From: Clostridium sp. BJN0013
Lineage (GTDB): Bacteria > Bacillota > Clostridia > Clostridiales > Clostridiaceae
DNA: 64,000 nt
NCBI RefSeq assembly: GCF_040939125.1
Contig: NZ_CP162495.1
Location: forward strand, 1,798,001 to 1,862,000
Direction of reading: 5' to 3'
Numbering within the stretch: the stretch's first letter is position 1; every line of letters begins with the position of its first letter. A program made the position numbers and the translations under genes. This document shows positions 1-9,862 of the stretch, piece after piece. The notes beneath the pieces are model-generated. The model had not been told where the DNA came from and did no database searches. It worked only from the letters and a program-made list of their open reading frames with translations.

Positions 1-2
1 TT

Positions 3-155
3 GAAGATTTATCCGGTATTTCTGGATTCAAAGAAGAGGAATTAAAAAATATAGAAGAAGGTATAGATAAAGATATAATACATTTTTTAATATATGCCAG
101 AATATTAGGTATTAACATAAATTTAACTTATAGGGAAAGTTGTAAGCCTGTTTGA
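3..155 (+). CDS. C-terminal end of an XRE-like regulator (partial)
   Basis: An open frame enters from the left edge and ends in TGA, giving 50 residues. The segment LSGISGFKEEELKNIEEG resembles helices 3-4 of a lambda-repressor-like HTH domain (an IEEG turn followed by a YARILGI helix), but the N-terminus lies outside the window. It ends about 30 bp upstream of the promoter of the thiamine riboswitch, so it is probably a separate unit. Its target cannot be judged; other small helical proteins remain possible. Confidence 0.4.
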   Translation, partial: EDLSGISGFKEEELKNIEEGIDKDIIHFLIYARILGININLTYRESCKPV

Positions 156-185
156 AATTATTGTCCAACCTATTTTCAATTTTAC

Positions 186-214
186 TTGATTGAAGATAGC
201 TTTTGTGATAGTAT
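186..214 (+). promoter_or_regulatory. Promoter of the TPP riboswitch-thiC transcript
   Basis: TTGATT (186-191) and TAGTAT (209-214) are separated by 17 bp and lie about 25 bp upstream of the riboswitch core. The match to the vegetative sigma-A consensus is good but not perfect. Confidence 0.5.
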
Positions 215-238
215 ATAAAAAAGTTAAATAATATATAG

Positions 239-326
239 AGGGGGGCTGGTGTTTCCGGCTGAGATTAAGAAAGTTAATTCTTTGACCCTAAACCTGATCT
301 GGGTAATGCCAGCGTAGGAAGTTGTT
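239..326 (+). promoter_or_regulatory. TPP riboswitch (THI element)
   Basis: The conserved thi-box segments are present in order: a CTGAGA core near 259 (in GGCTGAGATTAAGA), ACCCTAAACCTGATCTGG near 285-302 and TAATGCCAGCGTAGGAAG near 304-321. The 5' GGGGGCTGG closes the P1/P2 region. It is followed by an intrinsic terminator and then thiC, the usual arrangement for thiamine-repressed transcription termination. Confidence 0.93.
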
Positions 327-347
327 TGTGTAAATATATTGGTAATT

Positions 348-385
348 AAAGCATAAGTCTACGGATTTATGCTTTTTGTTTTTAT
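348..385 (+). terminator. Intrinsic terminator of the TPP riboswitch
   Basis: The arms AGCATAA (350-356) and TTATGCT (367-373) pair and are followed by a T-rich run. The position between aptamer and thiC suits a TPP-controlled expression platform. Confidence 0.75.
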
Positions 386-463
386 AGGCTTTTATTAAAT
401 TCATTATACAAATGACATGACTCATCGGTGTATAAAGAATTAACAATAAAAGGAGGATGAAGT

Positions 464-1777
464 ATGAATTTTACTACTCAAATGGATGCTGCTAAAAAGG
501 GAATTATAACAAAGGAAATGAAAGTGGTATCTCAAAAAGAAGATATGGATGTAGAAATTTTAAGGAAGCTTGTATCTGAAGGTAAAATAGTAATACCTGC
601 AAATAGGAATCACAAATCTTTAGATGCCCAGGGTGTTGGTCAGGGATTAAAAACTAAAATAAATGTTAACCTAGGCATATCAAAAGATTGTGCCAATATG
701 GATATGGAACTTGAAAAGGTTAAAACGGCAGTTGATATGAAAGCAGAAGCTATAATGGATTTAAGTTCTTATGGGAAAACTGAAAAATTTAGAAAGAAAA
801 TTGTAGAGATATGTTCGGCTATGATAGGTACTGTACCTATATATGATGCTGTAGGGTTTTATGATAAGGAATTAAGTGATATATCATCGGAAGAATTTTT
901 AGCTGTAGTAGAAAAACACGCCCAGGATGGAGTGGATTTTATGACTATACATGCAGGAATCAACAGGGAAACTGTAAAAGTATTTAAGAGAAATAAAAGA
1001 CTTACTAATATAGTTTCAAGAGGGGGATCTCTTTTATATGCATGGATGGAACTAAACAATAAAGAAAATCCATTTTATGAATACTACGATAAAGTTTTAG
1101 ATATATTTGCAAAATACGATGTTACCATAAGTCTCGGAGATGCCTGTCGTCCAGGAAGCATCAATGATTCTACAGATGCCAGTCAGATAAAGGAACTTAT
1201 AACTCTTGGAGAGCTTACCAAAAGAGCATGGGAAAAGAATGTGCAAGTTATAGTCGAAGGACCAGGACATATGCCTTTAAATGAAATAGCTTCTAATATG
1301 CAGCTGGAAAAAAAATTGTGTCATGGTGCGCCTTTTTATGTACTTGGACCTTTAGTTACAGATATTGCACCGGGATATGATCATATAACAAGTGCTATTG
1401 GTGGAGCGATAGCAGCTGCAAACGGTGCAGATTTTCTGTGTTATGTTACTCCAGCAGAGCATTTAAGGCTTCCAAGTGTTGAGGATATGAAAGAAGGAAT
1501 TATAGCTTCTAAAATAGCAGCACATGCTGCAGATATAAGCAATAATATAAAAGGTGCAAAAGATTGGGACTATAAAATGAGCAAGGCAAGACGGGAGCTT
1601 GACTGGGATAAGATGTTTAAATTGGCAATTGATCCGGAAAAGGCAATAAGATACAGAAAAGAATCTACCCCGGAACATGAAGATACTTGTACTATGTGTG
1701 GAAAAATGTGTGCTGTAAGAAATATGAACAAAGTAATGGAGGGGAAAAATATAAATATTTTAAGAGAAGAAGATTAA
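464..1777 (+). CDS. thiC: Phosphomethylpyrimidine synthase ThiC
   Basis: Radical SAM enzyme converting 5-aminoimidazole ribotide to HMP phosphate, the pyrimidine half of thiamine. The 437-residue protein has the whole ThiC barrel and the C-terminal cysteine cluster CTMCGKMC (C409, C412, C416) that binds the catalytic 4Fe-4S cluster. Spacing is CX2CX3C, one residue shorter than the textbook CX2CX4C. AGGAGG precedes the ATG. The paralogue BzaF (hydroxybenzimidazole synthase) was considered, but the upstream TPP riboswitch points to thiamine synthesis. No other thi genes follow, so it appears to be a single-gene transcript. Confidence 0.93.
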   Translation: MNFTTQMDAAKKGIITKEMKVVSQKEDMDVEILRKLVSEGKIVIPANRNHKSLDAQGVGQGLKTKINVNLGISKDCANMDMELEKVKTAVDMKAEAIMDLSSYGKTEKFRKKIVEICSAMIGTVPIYDAVGFYDKELSDISSEEFLAVVEKHAQDGVDFMTIHAGINRETVKVFKRNKRLTNIVSRGGSLLYAWMELNNKENPFYEYYDKVLDIFAKYDVTISLGDACRPGSINDSTDASQIKELITLGELTKRAWEKNVQVIVEGPGHMPLNEIASNMQLEKKLCHGAPFYVLGPLVTDIAPGYDHITSAIGGAIAAANGADFLCYVTPAEHLRLPSVEDMKEGIIASKIAAHAADISNNIKGAKDWDYKMSKARRELDWDKMFKLAIDPEKAIRYRKESTPEHEDTCTMCGKMCAVRNMNKVMEGKNINILREED

Positions 1778-1944
1778 AGGTATTTTGAAATATACAGTAT
1801 AATTGTAAAAAATATATATTATGTATAGATATTGCAAAAGGTTAAAAATTATATGAATTTCATAATAATTTTATATATTAATTTTTTTATTGTAAATAAT
1901 AAGGAATAAAATTTAAGAAATTGATATGGAATTTTAGTATTTTA

Positions 1945-1973
1945 TTGACACTATAAAGGGGCTATGCTAATAT
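1945..1973 (+). promoter_or_regulatory. Promoter of the glycine riboswitch-gcv operon
   Basis: A perfect TTGACA (1945-1950) and TAATAT (1968-1973) are spaced by exactly 17 bp, about 35 bp before the first glycine aptamer. The stretch from the end of thiC to here is AT-rich and shows no gene. Confidence 0.8.
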
Positions 1974-2007
1974 TTTATTAATAAAAATATAATACTCGGA
2001 TGATGGA

Positions 2008-2154
2008 TTTAGGAGAGACTGCCGGAATATGGCAGCACCGAAGGGGAAGCTGCAGTAAACTCTCAGGTAAAAGGACTGGATTTTGACGAAACTCTGGAAA
2101 GTAGCAATAAGCAATACACCGAAGAAGCTAAAATCTTTCAGGTATAAAGACAGA
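2008..2154 (+). promoter_or_regulatory. Tandem glycine riboswitch
   Basis: Two consecutive gcvT-type aptamers are visible. The first runs from GGAGAGACTGCC through CACCGAAGGGG to CTCTCAGGTAAAAGGAC. The second runs from CTGGAAAGTAGC through ACACCGAAGAAGC to CTTTCAGGTATAAAGACAG. A strong terminator hairpin follows, then gcvT. Tandem aptamers act as a glycine-dependent ON switch for glycine cleavage genes in Firmicutes. Confidence 0.95.
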
Positions 2155-2194
2155 GCGCATAAATAAATAGGTTGTTTATTTATGTGCTTTTTTT
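2155..2194 (+). terminator. Terminator of the glycine riboswitch
   Basis: A 13 bp stem (GCGCATAAATAAA, 2155-2167, with TTTATTTATGTGC, 2175-2187, one G-T pair) is followed by seven T. It sits directly between the second aptamer and the gcvT ribosome binding site. Confidence 0.9.
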
Positions 2195-2214
2195 ATTGAA
2201 AAGGGGATGGAGCA

Positions 2215-3303
2215 ATGGAAAAAAAGACACCACTTTATGAAAAACATCTAAAGTATAAAGGAAAAATGGTTCCTTTTGCAGGCTATCTGCTTCCGGTTCA
2301 ATATGAAGAGGGAGTAATAAGAGAGCACATGGCAGTACGAAAGGCCTGTGGCGTATTTGATGTATCCCATATGGGAGAAGTTACTTGCAGAGGTGAAGAT
2401 GCATTAAAAAATCTTAATTATCTGCTTACCAATAATTTTGAAGGAATGTATCATGGTCAGGCAAGATATAGTCCCATGTGCAATGAAGAAGGCGGTGTAG
2501 TGGATGATATGATTGTGTATAAAGTAAAGGACAATGATTATCTGCTTGTGGTCAATGCTGCAAATAAAAATAAAGTTTATAATTGGGTGAAGACTCATGG
2601 ACAGGGTAATGTAGTATTTGAGGATATTTCAAAAGAGGTGGCACAGATTGCATTACAGGGGCCGAGAGCATTTTCAGTCATAAGCAAGGTAGCAAAGTTA
2701 GATGAAATACCAAAGAAATATTACAGCGGCATATTTAACTGTACTTTAGAAGGCGCAAAGTGTATGATTTCAAAAACAGGATATACCGGAGAAAATGGCT
2801 ATGAGATGTACATGGAAGCTTTAGAGGCACCGAAAATATGGGAAATTCTTTTAGAAGCAGGCAAGGAAGAAGGATTAATTCCCTGCGGTTTGGGTGCCAG
2901 AGATACACTGAGATTGGAAGCAGGCATGCCTTTGTATGGACATGAGATGAATGATGAAATAACGCCCATAGAAGCAGGTCTTGGTATGTTTGTTAAAATG
3001 GATAAAGAGGACTTTATAGGTAAAAAGTCATTGGAGCAAAAGGAACCGGCACAAAAAAAGAGAATAGGACTAAAAGTTACAGGAAGAGGTATTATAAGAG
3101 AGAATATGGAAGTTTATTCAGGAGATTGTAAGATTGGAATCACTACATCTGGAACCTATTGCCCATATATTGGTTATCCTGCAGCTATGGCCATGCTTCC
3201 TTCAGATTACAGTAAGCCGGGAACAAAAGTAACAGTAATTGCAAAGAGAAAAAAAGTAGAAGCAGAGGTAGTAGAGCTGCCATTTTATAAAAAAAGTAAA
3301 TAG
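2215..3303 (+). CDS. gcvT: Glycine cleavage T protein (aminomethyltransferase)
   Basis: Transfers the aminomethyl group from the H protein to tetrahydrofolate, releasing ammonia and giving 5,10-methylene-THF. The 362-residue length is typical. GcvT motifs are present, including [10 protein letters not shown] near residue 46, the folate-binding [17 protein letters not shown] stretch and [20 protein letters not shown] near residue 226. It is the first gene of a glycine-riboswitch operon with gcvH only 11 bp downstream. In an anaerobe it may supply C1 units from glycine. Confidence 0.96.
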   Translation: MEKKTPLYEKHLKYKGKMVPFAGYLLPVQYEEGVIREHMAVRKACGVFDVSHMGEVTCRGEDALKNLNYLLTNNFEGMYHGQARYSPMCNEEGGVVDDMIVYKVKDNDYLLVVNAANKNKVYNWVKTHGQGNVVFEDISKEVAQIALQGPRAFSVISKVAKLDEIPKKYYSGIFNCTLEGAKCMISKTGYTGENGYEMYMEALEAPKIWEILLEAGKEEGLIPCGLGARDTLRLEAGMPLYGHEMNDEITPIEAGLGMFVKMDKEDFIGKKSLEQKEPAQKKRIGLKVTGRGIIRENMEVYSGDCKIGITTSGTYCPYIGYPAAMAMLPSDYSKPGTKVTVIAKRKKVEAEVVELPFYKKSK

Positions 3304-3314
3304 GAGGAATAAAA

Positions 3315-3695
3315 ATGAATTTTCCAAAGGAACTTATGTACACTAAATCACATGAATGGGTAAAAATAGAAGGAGATAAGGCTTTAGTTGGCTTGACTGA
3401 TTATGCACAGAGTGAACTTGGGGATCTGGTATTTGTAAATCTTCCAGAGGAAGGTGATGAAGTTACTTGTGGGGAAGTATTTTTAGATGTGGAATCCGTT
3501 AAGGCTGCATCGGATGTATTTGCACCACTAAGTGGTGTTGTAGAGGAAGTTAATGAAGAGCTTTTGGATAGACCGGGGTGGATTAATGAAGCTCCTTATG
3601 AAGCATGGCTTGTAAAAATAAGAGAAATAAGTGCTAGAGAAAATTTATTGACAGCTGAAGAATATGAGGCAGTTGTAAATAGTGAGAAAGAATAA
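3315..3695 (+). CDS. gcvH: Glycine cleavage H protein
   Basis: Lipoyl carrier that shuttles the aminomethyl intermediate between P, T and L proteins. The 126 residues form a single lipoyl domain with the modified lysine K63 in the motif [17 protein letters not shown] lies just before the ATG. The lipoate ligase encoded four genes downstream probably attaches its cofactor. Confidence 0.96.
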   Translation: MNFPKELMYTKSHEWVKIEGDKALVGLTDYAQSELGDLVFVNLPEEGDEVTCGEVFLDVESVKAASDVFAPLSGVVEEVNEELLDRPGWINEAPYEAWLVKIREISARENLLTAEEYEAVVNSEKE

Positions 3696-3712
3696 CAGAT
3701 GGAGGTAATCCT

Positions 3713-5032
3713 ATGGGAACTTATGTGCCAAATACCGGAGAAGAACAGCTGGAGATGTTAAATGAAATAGGCTATAAAAGCTTTAATGATTTATTCTGTG
3801 ATATTCCACAGAAAGTAAGATTTAAAAGAGAATTGAAACTTCCTGAAGGGATTTCTGAAATGGAGACATCAGCTAGAATGGAGGAAATAGCTGAAAAAAA
3901 TAAAATTTTTAAATATATCTTTAGAGGGGGAGGAGCATATAATCATTATATACCGGCTGTTGTAAAAAGTGTACTTTCAAAAGAAACATTTCAAACTGCA
4001 TATACCCCCTATCAAGCAGAGATCAGCCAGGGAATTTTACAATCCATTTTTGAATATCAGACTATGATTTGTGAACTTACTGGCATGGATGTTTCCAATG
4101 CGTCAGTTTATGATGGAGCCAGTGCAGCAGCAGAAGCAGTAGCCATGTGCAGAAATAAAAAAAGAAAAAGTATATATGTATCTGAAACTATAAATCCTCA
4201 GGTTATGAGCACTATTAAGACCTATTGTTTTGGCAGTGGTGCAGAACTTTTTATTGTACCTGAAAAAGATGGTATTACAGACTATGAAAAACTTAATAAA
4301 ATGCTTGGTGATAAGGCAGCATGTTTTTATATGCAGCAGCCAAATTATTATGGCATTGTAGAGGATGGAGACAAGATTTCAGAGATGGTACATGAAAAAG
4401 GAGCAAGTTTTGTCATGGGCTGTAATCCTATTTCTCTTGGGATTTTAAAAACACCAGGAGAATGTGGTGCAGATATCGCAGTGGGAGAGGGGCAGCCCCT
4501 TGGAATGCCTTTATCTTTTGGAGGACCTTATCTTGGGTTTATGGCAGCTACATCTAAAATGATGAGGAAGCTTCCTGGACGTATTGTAGGAGAAACTGTA
4601 GATGTGGATGGAAAAAGGGCTTTTGTACTGACTCTGCAGGCGAGAGAACAACATATTAAAAGGGAAAGGGCAGGTTCCAATATTTGTTCCAATCAGGCAC
4701 TGTGTGCAATGGCAGCATCAGTTTATATGACAGTTATGGGAAGTGAAGGTATAAGAGAAACGGCTATTCAATGTACCTCTAAAGCCCATTATTTGCAAAA
4801 GGAATTAGAAAAGGCAGGATTGAAATTGAAATATTCGCAGGAATTTTTTCATGAATTTGTAACAGTTTCAGACAGTAATGCGGATGAAATACTTAAACAA
4901 TTGGAGAAAGAGAATATTCTAGGAGGACTTCCTATTGGAGAAAAAGAAATACTATGGTGTACCACAGAATTAAATACTAAGGCTCATATGGATAAATTAG
5001 TTGGTATTGTAAAGGAGATGCAGAAAAAATGA
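3713..5032 (+). CDS. gcvPA: Glycine dehydrogenase (decarboxylating) subunit 1
   Basis: N-terminal half of the two-subunit P protein of Firmicutes; it decarboxylates glycine together with GcvPB. The 439-residue length is normal. Conserved segments include TAYTPYQAEISQGILQ near residue 96 and VGEGQPLGMPLSFGGPYLGF near residue 257. The PLP lysine is on the partner subunit. The stop overlaps the gcvPB start by 4 bp (ATGA), indicating translational coupling. Confidence 0.95.
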   Translation: MGTYVPNTGEEQLEMLNEIGYKSFNDLFCDIPQKVRFKRELKLPEGISEMETSARMEEIAEKNKIFKYIFRGGGAYNHYIPAVVKSVLSKETFQTAYTPYQAEISQGILQSIFEYQTMICELTGMDVSNASVYDGASAAAEAVAMCRNKKRKSIYVSETINPQVMSTIKTYCFGSGAELFIVPEKDGITDYEKLNKMLGDKAACFYMQQPNYYGIVEDGDKISEMVHEKGASFVMGCNPISLGILKTPGECGADIAVGEGQPLGMPLSFGGPYLGFMAATSKMMRKLPGRIVGETVDVDGKRAFVLTLQAREQHIKRERAGSNICSNQALCAMAASVYMTVMGSEGIRETAIQCTSKAHYLQKELEKAGLKLKYSQEFFHEFVTVSDSNADEILKQLEKENILGGLPIGEKEILWCTTELNTKAHMDKLVGIVKEMQKK

Positions 5033-6495
5033 AATTGTTATTTGAAAAAGGAAATACCGGAAGAAAATCCAGCATTTTACCTGAAAATGATGTACCTTCT
5101 GTAATTCCAAACTGTGCACTTAGACAGAAAGAAATCCGTCTTCCGGAATTATCAGAGAGTGAAATCAGCAGACATTATGCCGGCCTATCCAAAAGATCTC
5201 ATGGAGTTAATGATGGGTTTTATCCACTTGGGTCATGCACCATGAAATATAATCCCAAAATCAACGAAGAAATAGCATCACTTTCTGGATTTACAAAAAT
5301 ACATCCGATGCAGCCGGAAGATACAGTACAAGGTTGTCTTAAGCTGCTTTATATGGCAGAGCAGTATTTATGTGAAATAACGGGAATGGATGCAATGACC
5401 ATGCAGCCTGCAGCAGGCGCCCATGGAGAATTTACAGGATTACTTTTAATTAAAGCCTATCACGAAAGCAGAAATGACAAAAAGAGAGATAAAATTATCG
5501 TACCGGATTCAGCTCATGGAACCAATCCTGCAAGTGCGGTTATGGCAGGGTTTAAAGTAATCAGCATTCCTTCAGGGAAGGATGGATGTGTGAATATAGA
5601 TAAATTGAAAGAAGTACTTGGAGAAGATACCGCAGGACTTATGTTAACTAATCCTAATACTTTAGGTTTATTTGACAAGAATATTTTAGAAATAACTAAA
5701 ATGGTTCATGAAGCTGGGGGATTAAATTATTATGATGGTGCCAATTTAAATGCAGTTATGGGTATTGTAAGACCTGGAGATATGGGATTTGATATTGTAC
5801 ATATTAATCTACACAAGACATTTTCAGCACCTCATGGAGGAGGAGGACCTGGAAGCGGTCCTGTAGGCTGTAAGGATTTTCTACAGAAATTTCTTCCCGG
5901 AAAAATAGTTATAAAGCAGAAAGATGACACTTATGTATTACATAAGACAGAAGAAAGTATAGGTGATGTAAAGTCATTTTACGGCAATTTTCAAGTGGTT
6001 GTAAAAGCTGTTGCCTATATTATGATGTTAGGCCGGGAGGGTATTCCAGAAACAGCTAAAAATGCAGTATTAAATGCCAATTATATGAGAGTGAAATTAT
6101 CTGATTGTTATGATGTGGCTTATAACAGAACTTGTATGCATGAATTTGTTATAACCCTGAAAAGGATGAAGAAGGAACACCAGGTTCTGGCATTGGATAT
6201 AGCAAAGGCTCTTCTTGATTATGGCATACATCCTCCTACAATATATTTTCCGTTGATTGTCCATGAGGCACTGATGATTGAGCCTACTGAAACTGAGACA
6301 AAAGAAACACTGGACCATGCAATTTGTGTCTTCAAAGAAATATATAAAAAGGCAGAAGAAGCACCGGAAAAGATGCATGAATATCCATATAATACGGCAG
6401 TTCACAGGCCAGATGAAGTTCTTGCGGCTACAAAACCTAAACTCCAGTATTACATTAAGGATAAAAATAATACAGGGAAGGCGGTTTATAAATGA
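5029..6495 (+). CDS. gcvPB: Glycine dehydrogenase (decarboxylating) subunit 2
   Basis: PLP-binding half of the P protein. The Schiff-base lysine is K263 in NLHKTFSAPHGGGGPG, and the DSAHGTNPASA motif binds PLP phosphate. The protein has 488 residues, as usual. It overlaps gcvPA upstream and lplA downstream by 4 bp each, so four proteins of the system and the lipoylating enzyme are coupled in translation. Confidence 0.95.
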   Translation: MKLLFEKGNTGRKSSILPENDVPSVIPNCALRQKEIRLPELSESEISRHYAGLSKRSHGVNDGFYPLGSCTMKYNPKINEEIASLSGFTKIHPMQPEDTVQGCLKLLYMAEQYLCEITGMDAMTMQPAAGAHGEFTGLLLIKAYHESRNDKKRDKIIVPDSAHGTNPASAVMAGFKVISIPSGKDGCVNIDKLKEVLGEDTAGLMLTNPNTLGLFDKNILEITKMVHEAGGLNYYDGANLNAVMGIVRPGDMGFDIVHINLHKTFSAPHGGGGPGSGPVGCKDFLQKFLPGKIVIKQKDDTYVLHKTEESIGDVKSFYGNFQVVVKAVAYIMMLGREGIPETAKNAVLNANYMRVKLSDCYDVAYNRTCMHEFVITLKRMKKEHQVLALDIAKALLDYGIHPPTIYFPLIVHEALMIEPTETETKETLDHAICVFKEIYKKAEEAPEKMHEYPYNTAVHRPDEVLAATKPKLQYYIKDKNNTGKAVYK

Positions 6496-7487
6496 TAGAG
6501 AAGCTGTTATTTGTGAAAAGTGAAGGAACTTATCCTTATAAAAATCTGGCCCTGGAAGAATATCTAACCTTTCATGTGGGGGAAAGGGAATGTATTTTAT
6601 ACTTGTGGCAAAACCGTCATACGGTGGTTATAGGAAGAAATCAAAATTGCTGGAAGGAATGTAAGGTAAAAGAACTTGAAAATGATGGAGGATATTTAGT
6701 ACGCAGATTATCTGGAGGAGGAGCTGTATACCATGATCTTGGAAACCTTAACTTTACATTTTTAATAAGAAAAGATAACTATGATGTAGACAAACAGCTT
6801 GAAGTAATTGTACAGGCGGTTAAAAAGCTGGGAATCAATGCAAAAAAAACAGGAAGAAATGATATTACAGTAGATGGAAGAAAATTCTCGGGAAATGCAT
6901 TTTATAAGTCCGGTAATTTTTGCTATCATCATGGAACACTTTTGATTGATGTAGATATGGAACATATGGCTAAGTATCTTAATGTTTCAAAAGAAAAATT
7001 ACAATCCAAAAGTGTAAATTCCATAAGATCAAGGGTAGTAAATTTAAAAAAACTTTCTTCCTCTCTTACAATAGATAAGATGTGTGAGAAACTTATAGAA
7101 GCTTTTGGAGAAGTATATGGATTAAAGCCGAAACCCTTTCATGAATCACGGATTCAAAAAGAAGAACTTGAAATTTTAAAGGAAAAGTTTGAATCCTGGA
7201 AATGGAAATATGGAAGAAAAATTGAATTCCAGTATGAAATGTTAGGACGTTTTGAGTGGGGAGATATACAATTGCAGTTTGAAGTTCAAGGTGGCAAGAT
7301 AAAATCGTTAAATGCATTTTCTGATGCCATGGATGAGGAAATGATTTTGAGGATTTCTGAAATACTCATTGGATGTACCTATGAGGAAAATACATTAAAA
7401 GATGTATTGACTAATAATTTTGCAGATAAGCCAGAGCGGGCAGTTATTGCCAAAGATATAGGAATGCTGATTCATGACAATATGTAA
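6492..7487 (+). CDS. lplA: Lipoate-protein ligase A
   Basis: Activates lipoate with ATP and attaches it to the H protein. The 331 residues show the LplA signature RRLSGGGAVYHDLGNLNFTF near residue 72, the lysine-containing GRNDITVDGRKFSGNAFYKSG near residue 126 and a C-terminal accessory domain. Its location between gcvPB and lpdA implies that H-protein lipoylation is its main job; no lipoate synthesis genes are seen here, which suggests salvage of lipoate. Confidence 0.93.
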   Translation: MIEKLLFVKSEGTYPYKNLALEEYLTFHVGERECILYLWQNRHTVVIGRNQNCWKECKVKELENDGGYLVRRLSGGGAVYHDLGNLNFTFLIRKDNYDVDKQLEVIVQAVKKLGINAKKTGRNDITVDGRKFSGNAFYKSGNFCYHHGTLLIDVDMEHMAKYLNVSKEKLQSKSVNSIRSRVVNLKKLSSSLTIDKMCEKLIEAFGEVYGLKPKPFHESRIQKEELEILKEKFESWKWKYGRKIEFQYEMLGRFEWGDIQLQFEVQGGKIKSLNAFSDAMDEEMILRISEILIGCTYEENTLKDVLTNNFADKPERAVIAKDIGMLIHDNM

Positions 7488-7503
7488 GTAAAGGAGAAAA
7501 AAT

Positions 7504-8874
7504 ATGTGTCAGAGATATGATCTAATTGTAATAGGAGCGGGACCCGGCGGGAGTACAGCAGCACTTGAAGCAGCAAAGTTTGGGATGAAGACGGCAGTTA
7601 TTGAAAAAAATGAATTGGGCGGTACTTGTTTAAACAGGGGCTGTATTCCAATGAAATCTTTATTACATTCAGCAGGTATTTACCAGAAAATAAAGGAAAG
7701 TAAAAAGTTTGGAATACAGGTTGAAAAAGCTGTACTTGACATATCTGCTCTGTTGAAATATAAGGAAGAGATGATAAATAAGCTTTCTGATGGTATGAAA
7801 ATGTTACTTCAAAAAAATAAAGTAGATATTTTTTATGCTTCAGGAAAGATTGTTAATGCACATCAAGTAGCTGTCAGTGAAAATGGAGAGGAAAAGATTA
7901 TTGAAGCAGAACGAATTCTTATAGCTTCGGGATCTAGTGCTGCAATTCCTCCTATTCCTGGTATCCAATTGGAAAATGTCGTTACAAGCTATGAACTTTT
8001 AAATAGAAAAGAGGATTTATTTGACCACCTTATTATTATTGGCGGCGGTGTCATTGGAATGGAATTTGCAGCCCTATATAGTGCTTTTGAACACAGGGTA
8101 ACGGTTATTGAAGCCATGAACCGGGTACTGCCTGACATGGATAGAGAAATTGGTATGAATTTAAAACAAATTTTAAAAAAACATGGAGTAGATATTCATA
8201 CATCTGCTAATGTGGAAAAATTAGAACAAATACAAGAAGGAAAAATTCTGTGTGTCTATAAAGAAAAGGAAAAATTACAGCATATTGAAGCAGATGGGGT
8301 ACTTGTGGCAATTGGAAGAAAGCCTAATACAGAAGGACTTTTTGGTGAAAATTTTACCGTTGAAATAGAAAAAAGCAAAATTTTGGTGGATAAATATTAT
8401 AAAACCAGCTGTCCTTCTATATATGCTATTGGTGATGTTATTGGAGGTGTACAGCTTGCCCATGCAGCTTCCTCTGAAGCACTTTGTGCAGTTATGCATA
8501 TGGTGGGAAAAGAAGAACCTCTAGATATAAAATTGATTCCAGGTTGTGTCTATACCAATCCTGAGATTGCTACAGTAGGTATTACGGCTAGTGGGGCAAA
8601 AGAGGCAGGTATCGAGGTAATTACTAAAAAATATCCCATGATGGCAAATGGAAAATCAGTGTTGACAATGCAGGAGAGAGGGTTTATGAAAGTGGTTGCA
8701 GAAAAGGAAACGGAAAAAATTCTTGGAGCACAGCTTATGTGTGCCCGGGCAACGGATATAATAAGCCAATTCACATCGGCCATTGTAAATGGTATGACTC
8801 TTTCACAAATGGCCCATGTAATTCATCCCCATCCTACTTTTTCTGAAGGAGTATGGGAATTGGTGAGAGAGTGA
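7504..8874 (+). CDS. lpdA: Dihydrolipoamide dehydrogenase (glycine cleavage L protein)
   Basis: Reoxidises the dihydrolipoyl arm of GcvH using NAD+. The 456 residues contain the FAD-binding VIGAGPGGSTAA, the redox disulfide C42/C47 in GGTCLNRGCIPMKS, the NAD-binding GGGVIGME and the C-terminal HPHPTFSE with catalytic His and Glu. There is no N-terminal lipoyl domain. It is the last intact gene of the gcv operon. Confidence 0.95.
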   Translation: MCQRYDLIVIGAGPGGSTAALEAAKFGMKTAVIEKNELGGTCLNRGCIPMKSLLHSAGIYQKIKESKKFGIQVEKAVLDISALLKYKEEMINKLSDGMKMLLQKNKVDIFYASGKIVNAHQVAVSENGEEKIIEAERILIASGSSAAIPPIPGIQLENVVTSYELLNRKEDLFDHLIIIGGGVIGMEFAALYSAFEHRVTVIEAMNRVLPDMDREIGMNLKQILKKHGVDIHTSANVEKLEQIQEGKILCVYKEKEKLQHIEADGVLVAIGRKPNTEGLFGENFTVEIEKSKILVDKYYKTSCPSIYAIGDVIGGVQLAHAASSEALCAVMHMVGKEEPLDIKLIPGCVYTNPEIATVGITASGAKEAGIEVITKKYPMMANGKSVLTMQERGFMKVVAEKETEKILGAQLMCARATDIISQFTSAIVNGMTLSQMAHVIHPHPTFSEGVWELVRE

Positions 8875-8895
8875 TTTGAATTAAAGTGGATATAG

Positions 8896-9081
8896 CCTTG
8901 GTTTAATAATAGCAAAGAGCATTTTGTGCTAAAAGTAAAGGGAGACAGTATGATAGGAGCAAATATAGATAATGGAGATCTAGTGGTTATGAAAGTGCAA
9001 AATACCGCAGACAATCGTGATATTGTAGCAGTTGCAGTGGATATGGAAAATGCCACCTTGAAAAGATTTATGAAAATGTAG
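8896..9081 (+). pseudogene. LexA-like S24 peptidase fragment
   Basis: An open stretch without a proper start reads [16 protein letters not shown], then [12 protein letters not shown] and ATLKRFMKM before TAG. This matches the catalytic core of LexA/S24 peptidases around the GDSM serine, but the HTH domain and the C-terminus are missing. It lies just behind lpdA and is a gene remnant, not a functional repressor. Confidence 0.7.
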
Positions 9082-9091
9082 TTAAACCAAG

Positions 9092-9124
9092 ATTCAAATA
9101 ATCTTAAAATAAGATTATTTGAAT
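9092..9124. terminator. Perfect 14 bp inverted repeat, likely terminator
   Basis: ATTCAAATAATCTT (9092-9105) and AAGATTATTTGAAT (9111-9124) pair perfectly. It sits between the plus-strand gcv region and the convergent minus-strand ABC genes; a T-rich flank follows on the plus strand (TATTCTTTTT). Confidence 0.6.
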
Positions 9125-9862
9125 TCTATTCTTTTTAAGTGAAGATTACTTACATATATACAAAATATAATTGTTAAAAGACATAATATTAATAATTTGA
9201 AAAGGTCAATAAATTTCACATGATTAATTATAGCATTAATTACTAAATTAAAAGGCAGCAAATTAGATATTATAGGATTATTAAAATTACTGATACATAT
9301 AGCAACAAAAAGTATAAAAAATGGTGAGATAATAGTGAGTACACTATTTCGGGTTAAGATTGATATTAAAAATGTAATACTTGAAATAGCTGTAATACCA
9401 AGCATATTCACTAAAATTGATTTCAATATAGTTAAAATAAAATATATATTCAAGTCTTTTTCAAACCCATATAATATTGAAAAAATTATTGTAGATGAAA
9501 AAATAAATATATAAAGTATGGCTGCTGAACCTACCAGATAAACGAGAAATTTACTTAATAAAACTTTTATTTTGCTATAACCATATGTAAATGTCATATT
9601 TATAGTTTCATTTTCAAAATCTCTGCAAACAAAAATGGCTGCTACTATAGCAAATAAAAAATTTTCCCATGCAACTGCAGTTAATAACAAATATAAAATA
9701 GAGCTTCCAGAAATATTATTTAAACTTTCAGGCTTTCTTTGCATAGAAATTTGATAATAGCAAAAAAAAAACAGCTGAACTTATTAACACTAAAATTATT
9801 GTTAATTTAATTCCTTTATTTTTAATAAATTTAAAAAATTCACCCTTGATTAAATTATTCAT
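9115..9862 (-). pseudogene. ABC-2 type permease, frameshifted at a T10 tract
   Basis: Membrane subunit of an exporter in the bacitracin/lantibiotic-immunity style. The natural start is at 9862 (MNNLIKGEFFKFIKNKGIKL), overlapping the end of the ATPase gene, but the frame closes shortly after a run of ten T. Reading resumes in another frame for 209 residues with about six hydrophobic segments. Nine T would join the two parts. Either the gene is inactive, or the tract slips in transcription or replication, or the base is a sequencing error. Confidence 0.6.

Noticed and set aside
464-1777. BzaF (hydroxybenzimidazole synthase) instead of ThiC
   Set aside because: A TPP riboswitch directly precedes the gene and no cobamide lower-ligand genes are near.
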